From Taklimakanibacter albus (lineage in GTDB: Bacteria; Pseudomonadota; Alphaproteobacteria; Rhizobiales; Aestuariivirgaceae), in NCBI RefSeq assembly GCF_016595235.1, contig NZ_JAENHL010000008.1, positions 197,246-261,245 on the forward strand: a stretch of DNA of 64,000 nt, in the 5' to 3' direction. The translations under genes and the position numbers were made by a program. Below the pieces are notes generated by a model. It was given only the letters and a program-made list of their open reading frames with translations, made no database searches and was not told where the DNA came from. Positions 37,175 through 45,762 of the stretch are shown one piece after another. The stretch's first letter is position 1. Every line of letters starts with the position of its first letter.

Positions 37175-38548
37175 GCCGGTCTTCCGAAGCGGTTGAGCGG
37201 CAAGGCGATGGAAGCGGCCGGCGGGATCAAACCTGCGCCGCAGCTCGCGCAAGCGCTCGAAAGCGGCGGGCGAGAATGAGCCCCTTATGCGCTCCGCCCG
37301 ATCGAGATCCGCCTCGCCGACATAATGACCGAGCGAGACCGGCGCCAGACGATCGCTCGCATTGCGCAGCCAGGCGAGGTTGGCATCATCCTGGCTGGCC
37401 TCCTGCCAGACCGCATAGGCACAGCTGAAAACCGGCCCCACCATCGAAAAGGCGCCCGGCGGCATAAGATCGGGATCAAGCGGCGGCAGGACGACCGCCA
37501 GCGCGAAAGACTCCGCCGACGGCGCGATCTCGACCGCCTCGGTGAGCCGCTTCATCAGCATGGCCGGATCATCCGACCAGTTGGTGTCGGCGGCGAAGCG
37601 GCGTCCCTCGGGAAAGAACTGGCCGATGATCTGATAGAGCACCGCGAAGGACGTCGGCAGTGACAACTGAACGTCAAGCGCGCCCTCCGGCGCGCCGGCT
37701 TTGATGGTCGCCAACGTCTCCTGCGCCTCCTCTTCAGTGTCGGCAAAGATCGTCGCCACGGCGGTGAGGGTCTTTTCCGCCTGACTGGCCAAAGGCGGCG
37801 GCGCCGACGCCATCACGGCGGTGAATTCGACAGTGCGCGGCACCTGCCGCATCGTCCGGTTCATCCAGTCCTCGACGGCCTCGCCCCGGTCCGGCCGGTA
37901 GGTCCACAGGCTGGTGCGGATCGCCTGCGGCAGTGGATGGAGGCGCAGCCGGTAGGCCACGACGACACCAAAGAATTCAGGCCCCGCGCCTCGCGCGGCC
38001 CAGAAGATGTCGGTATTTTCCGCCACACTTGCCGTGACCAGGGAACCGTCGGCGAGCACCACCTCGACGCTTTCCACATTGTGGCAGGCGACGCCCCAGG
38101 CGCCGCTGTTCCAGCCGAAGCCGCCACCGAGCAGATAGCCCGACAGGGGCACGCTGGCGCAATGGCCGGCGGGAAAAGCCAGCCCGTGCTCGGCCAGCGC
38201 CTCGGTGAGCCGGCCGTTCCGCATACCAGGCTCCGCCCGCGCGGTGCGCGCTTCAGGATCGATCACAAGCGCGTCCATGGCGGCGAGATCGATCACGATG
38301 CCGTCCTGCACAGCGAGGCCGGACCAATGATGGCCGCCACCCCGCACGCAGACCCGCTTGCCATGAGCGGCGGCAAAGCGGACGGCCGCCTGCACGTCGC
38401 CGGCGTCCTTCGCTTTGACGATGATCTCGGGAAACCGGTCCGGCTTGCGGCCGTTCCACACGAGTCCGGCGCGCACGGCTTCATAATCGGCGTCGTCGCG
38501 GATCACCACATCGCCGCGAATCCGCAGCCGCAAAGCGCGCATGTCCAT
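37172..38548 (-). CDS. Berberine-bridge-type FAD-linked oxidase
   Basis: A 458-residue flavoprotein with an N-terminal PP-loop FAD domain (about 35-210). VRGGGHHWSGLA holds His73, the usual 8-alpha-histidyl FAD site, and Cys130 in AGHCASVPLSG is at the place of the 6-S-cysteinyl link, so bicovalent FAD is plausible. The C-terminal BBE motif is SHYVGEADLD-like (LGHYVGEADLDRAE). Family members oxidise alcohols, sugars or amines. No signal peptide is seen. It follows the cytochrome c gene by 18 bases with a good GAGGAG ribosome site, so the cytochrome may be its electron acceptor, although it is exported. Confidence 0.87.
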   Translation of the reverse strand: MDMRALRLRIRGDVVIRDDADYEAVRAGLVWNGRKPDRFPEIIVKAKDAGDVQAAVRFAAAHGKRVCVRGGGHHWSGLAVQDGIVIDLAAMDALVIDPEARTARAEPGMRNGRLTEALAEHGLAFPAGHCASVPLSGYLLGGGFGWNSGAWGVACHNVESVEVVLADGSLVTASVAENTDIFWAARGAGPEFFGVVVAYRLRLHPLPQAIRTSLWTYRPDRGEAVEDWMNRTMRQVPRTVEFTAVMASAPPPLASQAEKTLTAVATIFADTEEEAQETLATIKAGAPEGALDVQLSLPTSFAVLYQIIGQFFPEGRRFAADTNWSDDPAMLMKRLTEAVEIAPSAESFALAVVLPPLDPDLMPPGAFSMVGPVFSCAYAVWQEASQDDANLAWLRNASDRLAPVSLGHYVGEADLDRAERIRGSFSPAAFERLRELRRRFDPAGRFHRLAAQPLRKTG

Positions 38549-38566
38549 CTTGATCTCCTCACATCA

Positions 38567-39112
38567 TTATTTCGGCTGGGCGTCCGGCGGCACGATCCTC
38601 ATGACGAACGAGGTCGGCTTCTCGCTCGGGCCGAAGGGACCCGGCACCTTGTTGGCGACCGGCGGCAGGTTCTTGAGAAAGGCCGCGATCGCCTGCACGT
38701 CGTCCCGGGTCAGGCTTGCGAAAGCATGCCAGGGCATCACCGGCGCCAGGATGCGGCCATCGGGCCGATGTCCCGTGGTGATGGCCGTCACGATCTCATC
38801 GGTCGACCAGGTGCCGAGACCGGTCGCGACATCGGGCGTCAGATTGGGGCCGTAGAACACACCGAGATTGGGAATCTCGAAACCCACCTCCGAGCCGCCG
38901 AGGTAACGCGCTGTGTCCGGCTTGCCGAAGAAATATCCAGGCGTATGGCAGTCATTGCAGCCGCCCAGCCCAACGAGATATTTGCCTCGGGGGAGCTGTC
39001 CGTCCTCGGCGTGAACCGTGCGCTGGGGCGCCATGAAGACGGCGATGGCAATCAGCGCGGCAAGCGCCGACCGGCGGACAAAGCACGTAAAAAGAGAGAT
39101 AGCTGTCGTCAT
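38567..39112 (-). CDS. Exported mono-haem cytochrome c
   Basis: A 181-residue protein with a signal peptide (about 1-35, cut near VHA/ED). The haem site is GGCNDCHTPG and the axial methionine is probably in APVMPWHAF. The layout resembles the class I cytochromes found with alcohol and aldehyde dehydrogenases. It is the first gene of a pair with the flavoprotein and diverges from a LysR gene. The partner flavoprotein lacks a signal peptide, so direct electron transfer needs proof. Confidence 0.88.
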   Translation of the reverse strand: MTTAISLFTCFVRRSALAALIAIAVFMAPQRTVHAEDGQLPRGKYLVGLGGCNDCHTPGYFFGKPDTARYLGGSEVGFEIPNLGVFYGPNLTPDVATGLGTWSTDEIVTAITTGHRPDGRILAPVMPWHAFASLTRDDVQAIAAFLKNLPPVANKVPGPFGPSEKPTSFVMRIVPPDAQPK

Positions 39113-39289
39113 CAGGCACGTCCTCCGGGTTCGCCGTGACCAGGGCCACGGCGGTTATGCGAATGATTTGTTTAGGCCACTGGAATTTACGATACGGCAG
39201 TCTCGGCGAGGCCGGGGAGATACATCCACGCCGGCCCGCCCGCAATCAGCACTCTTGCCAAGTCGTTCTGCATTTACGCAGAATAAGTC

Positions 39290-40201
39290 ATGATCGATTG
39301 GGGAGATCTCCGCTTCGTCCTGGCCATCGCGCGGCAAGGCTCGGCCTTGCGCGCAGCGAAAGCGCTCGGCGTCAACCAGACCACCGTCACGCGGCGGATG
39401 GCCGATCTCGAAGCGGCGATCGGCGCCGAGCTCTTTGAGCGCAAACAGAGCGGCTATCACCTGACCCCGCTCGGGCAGCGTGTCGCGGCCGCCGCGGCCA
39501 GGATCGAGGACGAAGTCAACGGGCTGGTGAATTCGATCGGCGCCGACCAGCGGGCTCTGGCGGGCCGCGTGCGGGTGACCACGCCCGAAATGCTCGCCAA
39601 TCTCCTGATCACGCCCTGGCTCAGGACATTCCGCACCGAGCATCCGGCCATCACGGTCGAGCTGATCGCGGACGACCGGCATCTCGATCTGGCACGCGGC
39701 GAGGCGGATGTCGCGCTGCGGGCGACCATCCGGCAACCGGAGCCGCTGCACGGCGCCGGTATCGTCGCCAGCAAGCTGGCGCGCGTCGGATGGAGCGTCT
39801 ATTGCAGCCGCGCCTATGCCGAGGAGCATGGCGCGCCGGGCAGCCTCGAAGCCCTCGACGGGCATCCGATCGTCGCCCTTGATGAGAGCATGGCGCATCT
39901 TCCCGGGCCGCGCCTCCTCGCCCGCATGACCACCCATTCGCGCATCAGCGCCCGCAGCAACAACCTCACCAATCTCGTGCTCACGCTGAAGGTCGTGCAG
40001 GGGATCGCGACCTTGCCCTGCATCGCCGGCGACGCCGATCCCGAGCTGGTGCGCTGCCTGCCGCCGATACCTGAGCTCGAAAGCGATCTGTTTCTCGTAC
40101 TGCGCGAGGAGGTGAAATCCTCCACCCATGTGCGCGCGTTCGCCGATTCGATCGCGGCGCATGTCAAGGCATCGCGCGCCCGGCTCGCCGGCGAGACCTG
40201 A
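39290..40201 (+). CDS. LysR-family regulator of the flavoprotein/cytochrome pair
   Basis: A 303-residue LysR regulator. The HTH (about 1-60) contains GSALRAAKALGVNQTTVTRR; the effector domain spans about 90-290. It is divergent from the cytochrome-flavoprotein genes across 177 bases, the standard arrangement for LysR control of neighbours. Its stop overlaps the first bases of the right repeat copy by two bases. It belongs to the repeat-bracketed block. Confidence 0.9.
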   Translation: MIDWGDLRFVLAIARQGSALRAAKALGVNQTTVTRRMADLEAAIGAELFERKQSGYHLTPLGQRVAAAAARIEDEVNGLVNSIGADQRALAGRVRVTTPEMLANLLITPWLRTFRTEHPAITVELIADDRHLDLARGEADVALRATIRQPEPLHGAGIVASKLARVGWSVYCSRAYAEEHGAPGSLEALDGHPIVALDESMAHLPGPRLLARMTTHSRISARSNNLTNLVLTLKVVQGIATLPCIAGDADPELVRCLPPIPELESDLFLVLREEVKSSTHVRAFADSIAAHVKASRARLAGET

Positions 40202-40251
40202 AACACGAATCGAAAGAATCACTTAGGGCCGACGGCTGAGAAAACGATTCA
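40200..40251 (+). repeat. 52-nt direct repeat, right copy
   Basis: This copy begins at the last bases of the LysR stop codon and ends with the stop codon of tadA on the minus strand (TGA, complement of 40249-40251). The matching part of the left copy is coding sequence of the patatin gene, while here it is non-coding. If the block between the copies were removed, patatin and tadA would be convergent neighbours sharing one copy, which fits an insertion with duplication. Confidence 0.8.
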
Positions 40252-40722
40252 ATCGCGCCGTGTGCGGAAGAAATCCTTCAGCAGCGTTTGGCCGCGCGCC
40301 TCGCTCAAGCCGCCATAGACCTCAGGGCTGTGATGGCAGGTCTCCTGATTGAAGAAGCGGGGGCCATGCTCGACGCCGCCCATCTTCTCGTCCCCGGCCG
40401 CGAAATAGAGCCGCCTCAGCCTGGCGAAGGAGATCGCCGCCGCGCACATGGCGCAGGGCTCGAGCGTCACATAGATATCGAGGCCCACCAGCCGCTCGCT
40501 GCCGAGCTTCGCCGCGGCGTCCCGAATGGCGAGAAGCTCGGCATGGGCCGTCGGATCTTTCAGCTCCAAGGTGCGATTGCCGGCCCTTGCCATGATAGTG
40601 CCCGACTGATCGACGATGACACAGCCGATCGGGACCTCGCCGCGCCGGCCGGCTGATTCGGCCTCGGCAAAGGCGAGGGACATTGCGTCCAGGGTTGGTT
40701 CCGGGGGCAGAGTGTGCTTCAT
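40249..40722 (-). CDS. tadA: tRNA-specific adenosine deaminase
   Basis: A 157-residue cytidine-deaminase-fold enzyme. Zinc and catalytic residues are His60 and Glu62 in TAHAELLAI and Cys90/Cys93 in TLEPCAMCAAA. It converts A34 to inosine in tRNA-Arg(ACG). The start MKHTLPPEPT at 40722 gives a normal length; ATG 40683 is an alternative. It is divergent from the pseudouridine synthase gene with 31 bases between starts. Confidence 0.94.
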   Translation of the reverse strand: MKHTLPPEPTLDAMSLAFAEAESAGRRGEVPIGCVIVDQSGTIMARAGNRTLELKDPTAHAELLAIRDAAAKLGSERLVGLDIYVTLEPCAMCAAAISFARLRRLYFAAGDEKMGGVEHGPRFFNQETCHHSPEVYGGLSEARGQTLLKDFFRTRRD

Positions 40723-40753
40723 GCTTCCCACACATGAACGCGAAAGAGGACGG

Positions 40754-41581
40754 ATGGTCAAGGAAACCCCAAAGGAAAGCGCCTTCGAGGGTGAACGCAT
40801 CGCCAAGGCGATCGCCCGGGCCGGCCTGTGCTCCAGGCGCGACGCCGAGCGGCTGATCGGCGAAGGCCGGGTCAAGCTCAATGGCAAGGTGCTCAGGTCT
40901 CCTGCCGTCAATGTAAAGCCGTCCGACGATGTTCGCATCGACGGGCAGCCCTTGCCGCAAAAGGAGGAAAGCCGGCTGTGGCGCTACCACAAGCCCGCCG
41001 GCCTGGTGACCAGCCACAAAGACCCGGAAGGCCGGCGCACCGTCTTTGACGCGCTGCGCGAGCAGTTGCCGCGGGTGATCTCGATCGGCCGGCTCGACAT
41101 CAATACCGAGGGCCTTTTGCTTCTCACCAATGACGGCGAGCTGGCCCGGCTTCTGGAGCTTCCCGCCACCGGCTGGGTGCGGCGCTACCGGGTGCGCGCT
41201 TATGGCAAGCCCGATCCCGCCGCCTTGGCCAAGCTCGCCGCCGGGCTCACCATCGAGGGCATCCATTACGGCCCGATCGAAGCCACGCTCGACAAGGCGC
41301 AGGGCGACAATGCCTGGCTCAATATCGCCATCCGCGAAGGCAAGAACCGCGAGGTAAAGAAGATCTGCGAGCATCTGGGGCTCACCGTGAACCGCCTCAT
41401 CCGCATCGCCTTCGGGCCATTCCAGCTCGGCGATCTCGAACGCGGCGGCATCTCCGAGGTGCCGGCCAAGGTCCTGGCCGAGCAGCTCGGGCGCAAGGTC
41501 ACGGTGCCGGAGCGCGGCCCCAAGCATCGCCGAGACAAAGCGGAGCAACGGCAGAAGCCGGAGCGCAAGACGAGGGCTTGA
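40754..41581 (+). CDS. rRNA pseudouridine synthase (RsuA/RluB family)
   Basis: A 275-residue protein: N-terminal S4 RNA-binding domain (about 14-60) and catalytic domain with IGRLDINTEGLLLLTNDGEL, Asp115 being the nucleophile. The C-terminus is a Lys/Arg-rich tail of about 30 residues. RluB-type modification of 23S rRNA is most likely; RsuA or RluE cannot be excluded. ATG 40754 has an AAGAGGA ribosome site; an in-frame ATG at 40721 would overlap tadA. Confidence 0.9.
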   Translation: MVKETPKESAFEGERIAKAIARAGLCSRRDAERLIGEGRVKLNGKVLRSPAVNVKPSDDVRIDGQPLPQKEESRLWRYHKPAGLVTSHKDPEGRRTVFDALREQLPRVISIGRLDINTEGLLLLTNDGELARLLELPATGWVRRYRVRAYGKPDPAALAKLAAGLTIEGIHYGPIEATLDKAQGDNAWLNIAIREGKNREVKKICEHLGLTVNRLIRIAFGPFQLGDLERGGISEVPAKVLAEQLGRKVTVPERGPKHRRDKAEQRQKPERKTRA

Positions 41582-41793
41582 TCACCTGGCCCCTCCTGCG
41601 CTATCGAGGCGCGCCATGACGCGCAAACCGACCATCACGCAACAAACGACCGGCAATATCCGGCGTGCGATCTGCTGCGCGTGATGGCGAGACCGAGCTT
41701 CTAAGACCTCCCACACACCTTCAGCGCCCGCCCTTAACCCGGCGGGGCTTGTCATTGTCCGAACTCCCCGCTTCACTTTCACGGAGAGTTCCT

Positions 41794-42426
41794 ATGACCG
41801 TTACTTCAAGCCTTGCTCCCATTTTCATCACCGCCATGGGTTTCGGCCTCGCCGTCGCCGCCCCTGTCGGCCCGATGGCCATTCTGTGCATGCGGCGCAG
41901 TCTCACCGAGGGCTGGCGGCCGGGCCTCGCCACCGGCTTCGGCATCGCCACCGGCGATGGGCTTTATGCCGCCGTGGCAGCGCTCGGCCTCACCGGCATC
42001 TCGGAATTCATGCTGGCCTATGACCGTCCGCTTCATCTCGCCGCCGGCCTGTTCCTGATCTATCTCGGGCTCAAGACCTTCTGGCGCCGTCCGGCGGAGA
42101 ACGGCGCGCTCCCGGCGCCGGCCGCGGTCTCGACGTTACGGGCCTTCTGGGGCTCGCTGCTTCTCACCCTCACCAACCCGCCGACCATCATCATGTTCGC
42201 CGCGATCTTCGCCGCTCTGGCGCCCAAGGGTGGCTTCGAGCCGATGACCGCTGCGGCGACCGTCGGCGGCGTGACGCTGGGCTCGCTCCTGTGGTGGGTC
42301 TTCATCGTCGGCGGCGTCACCCTCTTCCGCCATGCGCTGGGCCGGCGCGTGCGCCTGTGGATCGACCGCCTCGCCGGCGCCTTCCTCATGTTTTTCGGTG
42401 TGGCCGAAATCCGCCGCGGCCTGTAG
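41794..42426 (+). CDS. LysE/RhtB-family exporter
   Basis: A 210-residue membrane protein with six helices. AAPVGPMAILCMRRSLTEGW is the LysE/RhtB N-terminal signature, and LLTLTNPPTIIMFAAIFAAL the central one. Family members export amino acids or their derivatives. Start MTVTSSLAPI at 41794 has a CGGAGAG ribosome site. It is followed by rsmD after 10 bases. The 212 bases upstream contain a GC-rich hairpin at 41727-41746 of unclear role. Confidence 0.88.
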   Translation: MTVTSSLAPIFITAMGFGLAVAAPVGPMAILCMRRSLTEGWRPGLATGFGIATGDGLYAAVAALGLTGISEFMLAYDRPLHLAAGLFLIYLGLKTFWRRPAENGALPAPAAVSTLRAFWGSLLLTLTNPPTIIMFAAIFAALAPKGGFEPMTAAATVGGVTLGSLLWWVFIVGGVTLFRHALGRRVRLWIDRLAGAFLMFFGVAEIRRGL

Positions 42427-42436
42427 GAAGTCCCGC

Positions 42437-42994
42437 ATGCGCATCATCGGCGGGAAATTCAAAGGACACGGACTCGCGGGCCCCAAGGGACAGGCGACGC
42501 GGCCGACCTCGGACCGGGTGCGTGAATCGATCTTCAACATCCTGGCGCATGGGGTGGACGGTTTTTCGCTCGAAGGGGCGCGCGTCCTCGATCTCTTCGC
42601 CGGCACCGGCGCCATGGGGCTCGAAGCCCTGTCGCGCGGCGCCCGCTTCTGCCAGTTCGTCGACGACTCGGCGGAAGCACGCGGCGTCATCCGCCGCAAT
42701 GCCGATGCGCTGGGCGTCATCGGCCAATGCAAGATCTGGCGGCGCGATGCGGTGAAGCTCGGCCCGGCGGCACCGCAGCCCGGCTTCGATCTCATTTTCG
42801 CCGACCCGCCCTACAACAAGGATCTCGGCAGCAAGGCGCTCACCTCGCTGGTCGCCGGCCAATGGTTCAACCCGCAGGCTCTCGTCGTGGTCGAGGAAGC
42901 CGAGAAGGCCACGCTCACCTGCCCGCCCGAGCTCACCGAGCTCGACCGGCGCGTCTATGGCGACACGCAGATCCTGATCGCGCGAGCCAACTAG
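42437..42994 (+). CDS. rsmD: 16S rRNA (guanine(966)-N(2))-methyltransferase
   Basis: A 185-residue methyltransferase. MRIIGGKFKGHGL, RPTSDRVRESIFNIL, the SAM loop LDLFAGTGAMGLEALSRGA (52-70) and DPPYN (123-127) are diagnostic of RsmD. It methylates G966 of 16S rRNA in the small subunit. It is 10 bases after the LysE gene. The neighbouring pseudouridine synthase gene at 40754 is a frequent partner in alphaproteobacteria. Confidence 0.94.
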   Translation: MRIIGGKFKGHGLAGPKGQATRPTSDRVRESIFNILAHGVDGFSLEGARVLDLFAGTGAMGLEALSRGARFCQFVDDSAEARGVIRRNADALGVIGQCKIWRRDAVKLGPAAPQPGFDLIFADPPYNKDLGSKALTSLVAGQWFNPQALVVVEEAEKATLTCPPELTELDRRVYGDTQILIARAN

Positions 42995-43006
42995 CATGAT
43001 AGGTCG

Positions 43007-43393
43007 TTAGAGCTCGTCAGCACGGGCGCTCAGAACTGCACTGAAGTGAGCCAGCCTCTGCCTTTCGAGCGCGGCGATGAAATCCGCCACTGCGGACGTC
43101 GTTCGTCTGAGATTTCTTCGTGCGTTGGCTGCCACCGCGATCGTCACGTCGGGTGCCGCCACATAAAGGCCCATGAGGAAATCGTCCGGATTCTGGGCGA
43201 CAACATTGTGTGGCGCGAGAACCGCGGCAGGAAAGTCTGCCAAATTCCAGGTCACGATACGGGAGGCACCAGCTGCTATCGCGGCAGCGAGGACGTGCCG
43301 GTCGTCAGGGTCGGGCAGCGTCAGTTGCGGAATGTGCGGCTCATAGCCGGTGACATCGGCGGTAGGCAGGCGTCGTAGACCGCGATAGGCGAT
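43007..43393 (-). pseudogene. PIN-domain toxin remnant, N-terminus missing
   Basis: The frame reads IAYRGLRRLPTADVTGYEPH, PQLTLPDPDDRHVLAAAI, IVTWNLADFP and NPDDFL, the middle and C-terminal part of a PIN_3-type ribonuclease toxin. The first 70 or so residues, including the first metal aspartate in the usual VLDTNVL segment, are absent. The frame starts directly after the antitoxin TAG and is in the same frame. The only internal start is a GTG at 43255, which would remove still more of the fold. An inactive remnant is the best reading. Confidence 0.75.
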
Positions 43394-43840
43394 CTATAGG
43401 CCATGATCGCGCATCAGCGACTCGGTATCCTCCGCCAAGGCATCCAGCGCCTCTTGCTGCGCATCGAGCCTGGCCTTGAGGGTGAGGACATCTTTCAACT
43501 TTGCCCGGCGGTGTTTGCCCACATAGCGGAAAGGCAGATCACCGACATCCATCCGATGGACAACCAGCGGTCGCGAAACGCCCAGAATCTCCGCAGCGTC
43601 ATTGGGGCTGATCTCCTGGTCTTCCGCGAGAATGGCGACACGCTGACCATTCACCAGATGCTCGAGCAGGGTTTGAATGGCTTCGGACGCCACGGCCGGT
43701 AATTCGACCCGGAGATCGACTCCCGACTCCTGCCGTATGAGAACCTCAAATCTGTCCCCGCGGCCAAGCTTTGCGGCCGCATCCGCCTTGCGGCGATCGC
43801 GGTCCGATAGCTTCAAAAATTCCAGGACTTGCGTGGTCAT
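43394..43840 (-). CDS. Antitoxin with excisionase-type HTH
   Basis: A 148-residue protein whose central HTH, EISPNDAAEILGVSRPLVVH followed by GDLPFRYVGKHRR, matches antitoxins paired with PIN_3 toxins. The C-terminal helix ends RDHGL, close to the normal end of this family. Antitoxins of this group bind their own promoter and the toxin. An AT-rich region upstream (43856-43908) holds a TATATAAT-like box and a repeated AACTGAAA unit that may be the promoter and operator. The toxin gene downstream is truncated. Confidence 0.8.
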   Translation of the reverse strand: MTTQVLEFLKLSDRDRRKADAAAKLGRGDRFEVLIRQESGVDLRVELPAVASEAIQTLLEHLVNGQRVAILAEDQEISPNDAAEILGVSRPLVVHRMDVGDLPFRYVGKHRRAKLKDVLTLKARLDAQQEALDALAEDTESLMRDHGL

Positions 43841-43908
43841 TGTCGATCTCCAAGGGCATATATAATGCGCGCCCCAGCTAACTGAAATAACTGAAAATCA
43901 TCAAAAAT

Positions 43909-44850
43909 CTAAATCATCTCAGCCGCAGCATTGCGCCTGATCGCCTGCGGCGGCTGGCCGAAGGCGCGCAGGAAAGCGCGGCGCATGCGCTCGCGATCGG
44001 CAAAGCCTGTCTCGGTCGCGACGACATCGATCGGATGCCGGCTCTGCTCCATCATCAGGCGCGCCGCTTCGAGGCGCAGATGCTCGACCGCCTTGGCCGG
44101 AGACTGGCCGGTCTCGGCGCGGAAGGCGCGGCTGAACTGGCGCGGGCTCAGATGCGCCACATCGGCCAGCTCTTCGACCGACAGCGGATTGCGCAAGTTC
44201 CGCCTCGCATAGGTAAGCGCGCTCTGAATGCGGTCCGATTTGGCGTCCATATCGAGAAGCGCCGAATGCTGCGACTGGCCGCCGGCGCGACGGTGATAGA
44301 CGACGAGTTTCTGGGCGACGGAGCGCGCCAGCTCGGCGCCGAAATCCTTCTCGATCATGCCGAGCGCCAGATCGATGCCGGCGCTCATGCCGGCCGAGGT
44401 CCAGACCGCCCCGTCGATGATGAAGATGCGGTCCTCCTCGACCTTCACCTTCGGAAAGCGTTCTCTGAGATCGCGCGCATAGGCCCAATGCGTGGTGGCA
44501 CGGCGCCCGTCCAGGAGCCCGGCCTCGGCAAAAATGAAGGCGCCGGTGCAGACGGCGGCCAGACGCCGCGTCCGGCCTTGCGACCGGCGCACGAAATCGA
44601 TCAGCCTGGTGCTGGAAGGTTCCGGAACGAGCAACCCGCCGACCAGCAGCGTATCGGAGGCCTCCTCAGAGAAAGGCCGGGTCTCGACCATCATGCCGAG
44701 CGAACTCGGTATCGGACCGCCCGCCTCGGAGAGGAGATGAATGTCATAGAGCTTTTCGCCGCCGCTCACATTGGCGAGCTCGAAGGCCGACAGGGCCGCG
44801 AAACTCATCATCTGGAAGCGGGCGGGAAGCACGAAACCGATCCGGAGCAT
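43909..44850 (-). CDS. GlxA-family AraC-type regulator with DJ-1/PfpI domain
   Basis: A 313-residue regulator. An N-terminal DJ-1/PfpI-like domain (about 1-180) has the elbow cysteine in AVCTGAFIFAEAGLLDG. A C-terminal AraC HTH pair (about 215-310) includes LSPRQFSRAFRAETGQSPAK. The ATG at 44850 is used; the frame extends two codons to a TTG. It is divergent from an SDR gene across about 100 bases and probably controls it. Confidence 0.88.
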   Translation of the reverse strand: MLRIGFVLPARFQMMSFAALSAFELANVSGGEKLYDIHLLSEAGGPIPSSLGMMVETRPFSEEASDTLLVGGLLVPEPSSTRLIDFVRRSQGRTRRLAAVCTGAFIFAEAGLLDGRRATTHWAYARDLRERFPKVKVEEDRIFIIDGAVWTSAGMSAGIDLALGMIEKDFGAELARSVAQKLVVYHRRAGGQSQHSALLDMDAKSDRIQSALTYARRNLRNPLSVEELADVAHLSPRQFSRAFRAETGQSPAKAVEHLRLEAARLMMEQSRHPIDVVATETGFADRERMRRAFLRAFGQPPQAIRRNAAAEMI

Positions 44851-44861
44851 GGCCAACCTCG

Positions 44862-44891
44862 AATGTCCTGAAAAGTGGTATATATGACATT
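44862..44891. promoter_or_regulatory. Possible operator between the GlxA-type and SDR genes
   Basis: Inverted arms AATGTC (44862-44867) and GACATT (44886-44891) flank an AT-rich spacer with GGTATATAT. The site lies between the divergent starts. The arms are short, so this is a suggestion based on position and symmetry only. Confidence 0.3.
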
Positions 44892-44958
44892 TAAGACACC
44901 GTCCACCCGGACTATGTCTTTCCCTGACGCCGCATCCCGCCGGCGAAAGGAGCCAGAC

Positions 44959-45762
44959 ATGACCACCACCTCACATAAGGGTACCGCCCTGATCACGGGC
45001 GCCTCCGCCGGCATCGGCGCCGTCTATGCCGACCGCCTCGCCAAAGCCGGTTATGATCTCATCCTCGTCGCACGCAGCGGCGACCGTCTCGCCGATTTGG
45101 CCCGCCGCATCACCAATGCGAGCGGCCGGTCAGTCGAAACGCTCGCCGCCGATCTCACTGTCTCCGAGGACCTCGCGAGCGTCGAAGCGGTGCTGAAGAC
45201 CGACCAGAGCATCACCCTCCTCCTCAACAATGCCGGCATTGCCGCAACCACGCCGCTGCTCCAGTCGAATGTCGACGAGATGGCGCGCATGATCGCGCTC
45301 AATGTGACGGCGCCGACAAGGCTTGCTTATGCCGCGGCTCCCGCTTTCGTCGCCCGCGGCGCCGGCACCATCATCAACATCGCCTCGATCGTGGCGATCA
45401 ACCCGAAACTGCTCAACGGCGTCTATGCCGCGAGCAAGGCATTCGTCCTCGCCCTTTCGGAGTCGCTCAGACATGAGCTCGCCGACAAGGGCGTGCGCGT
45501 CCAAGCGGTACTGCCGGGCGCCACCGCGACCGATTTGTGGGACAAGGCCGGCACCCCCATCCATCATCTCCCCAAGGAGATCGTGATGACGACCGAGGAT
45601 ATGGTCGACGCCGCGCTCGCCGGTTTCAACCAGGGTGAATTTGTCACCATTCCATCCTTGCCGGACAAGGCCGACTGGGACGCTTTCGACAAAGCCCGCG
45701 ACGCGCTCAGCCCCAATCTGTCGCTGGCGAAGCCCGCGGCGCGTTATCGCGTCGCCGCCTGA
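44959..45762 (+). CDS. Short-chain dehydrogenase/reductase
   Basis: A 267-residue classical-length SDR. The cofactor loop is TGASAGIGAVYADRLAKAGY and the structural NNAG is in LLLNNAGIAA. The catalytic Ser is in INIASIVA and the Tyr-Lys pair in GVYAASKAF. ARSGDRLADL suggests preference for NADP(H) through the arginine after beta-2. ATG 44959 has an AAAGGAG ribosome site; the longer frame upstream covers the regulatory region. Substrate unknown. Its 3' end overlaps the convergent MAPEG gene by 19 bases. Confidence 0.9.
   Translation: MTTTSHKGTALITGASAGIGAVYADRLAKAGYDLILVARSGDRLADLARRITNASGRSVETLAADLTVSEDLASVEAVLKTDQSITLLLNNAGIAATTPLLQSNVDEMARMIALNVTAPTRLAYAAAPAFVARGAGTIINIASIVAINPKLLNGVYAASKAFVLALSESLRHELADKGVRVQAVLPGATATDLWDKAGTPIHHLPKEIVMTTEDMVDAALAGFNQGEFVTIPSLPDKADWDAFDKARDALSPNLSLAKPAARYRVAA

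Noticed and set aside
37123-40251. A classical transposon bounded by the 52-nt repeats
   Set aside because: There is no transposase or integrase in the block and the repeats are direct and overlap host gene ends, so a recombination or duplication event is a better description.
41582-41782. A 66-codon minus-strand frame between the pseudouridine synthase and LysE genes
   Set aside because: No ribosome site or similarity, and it runs across the likely LysE promoter and ribosome site.
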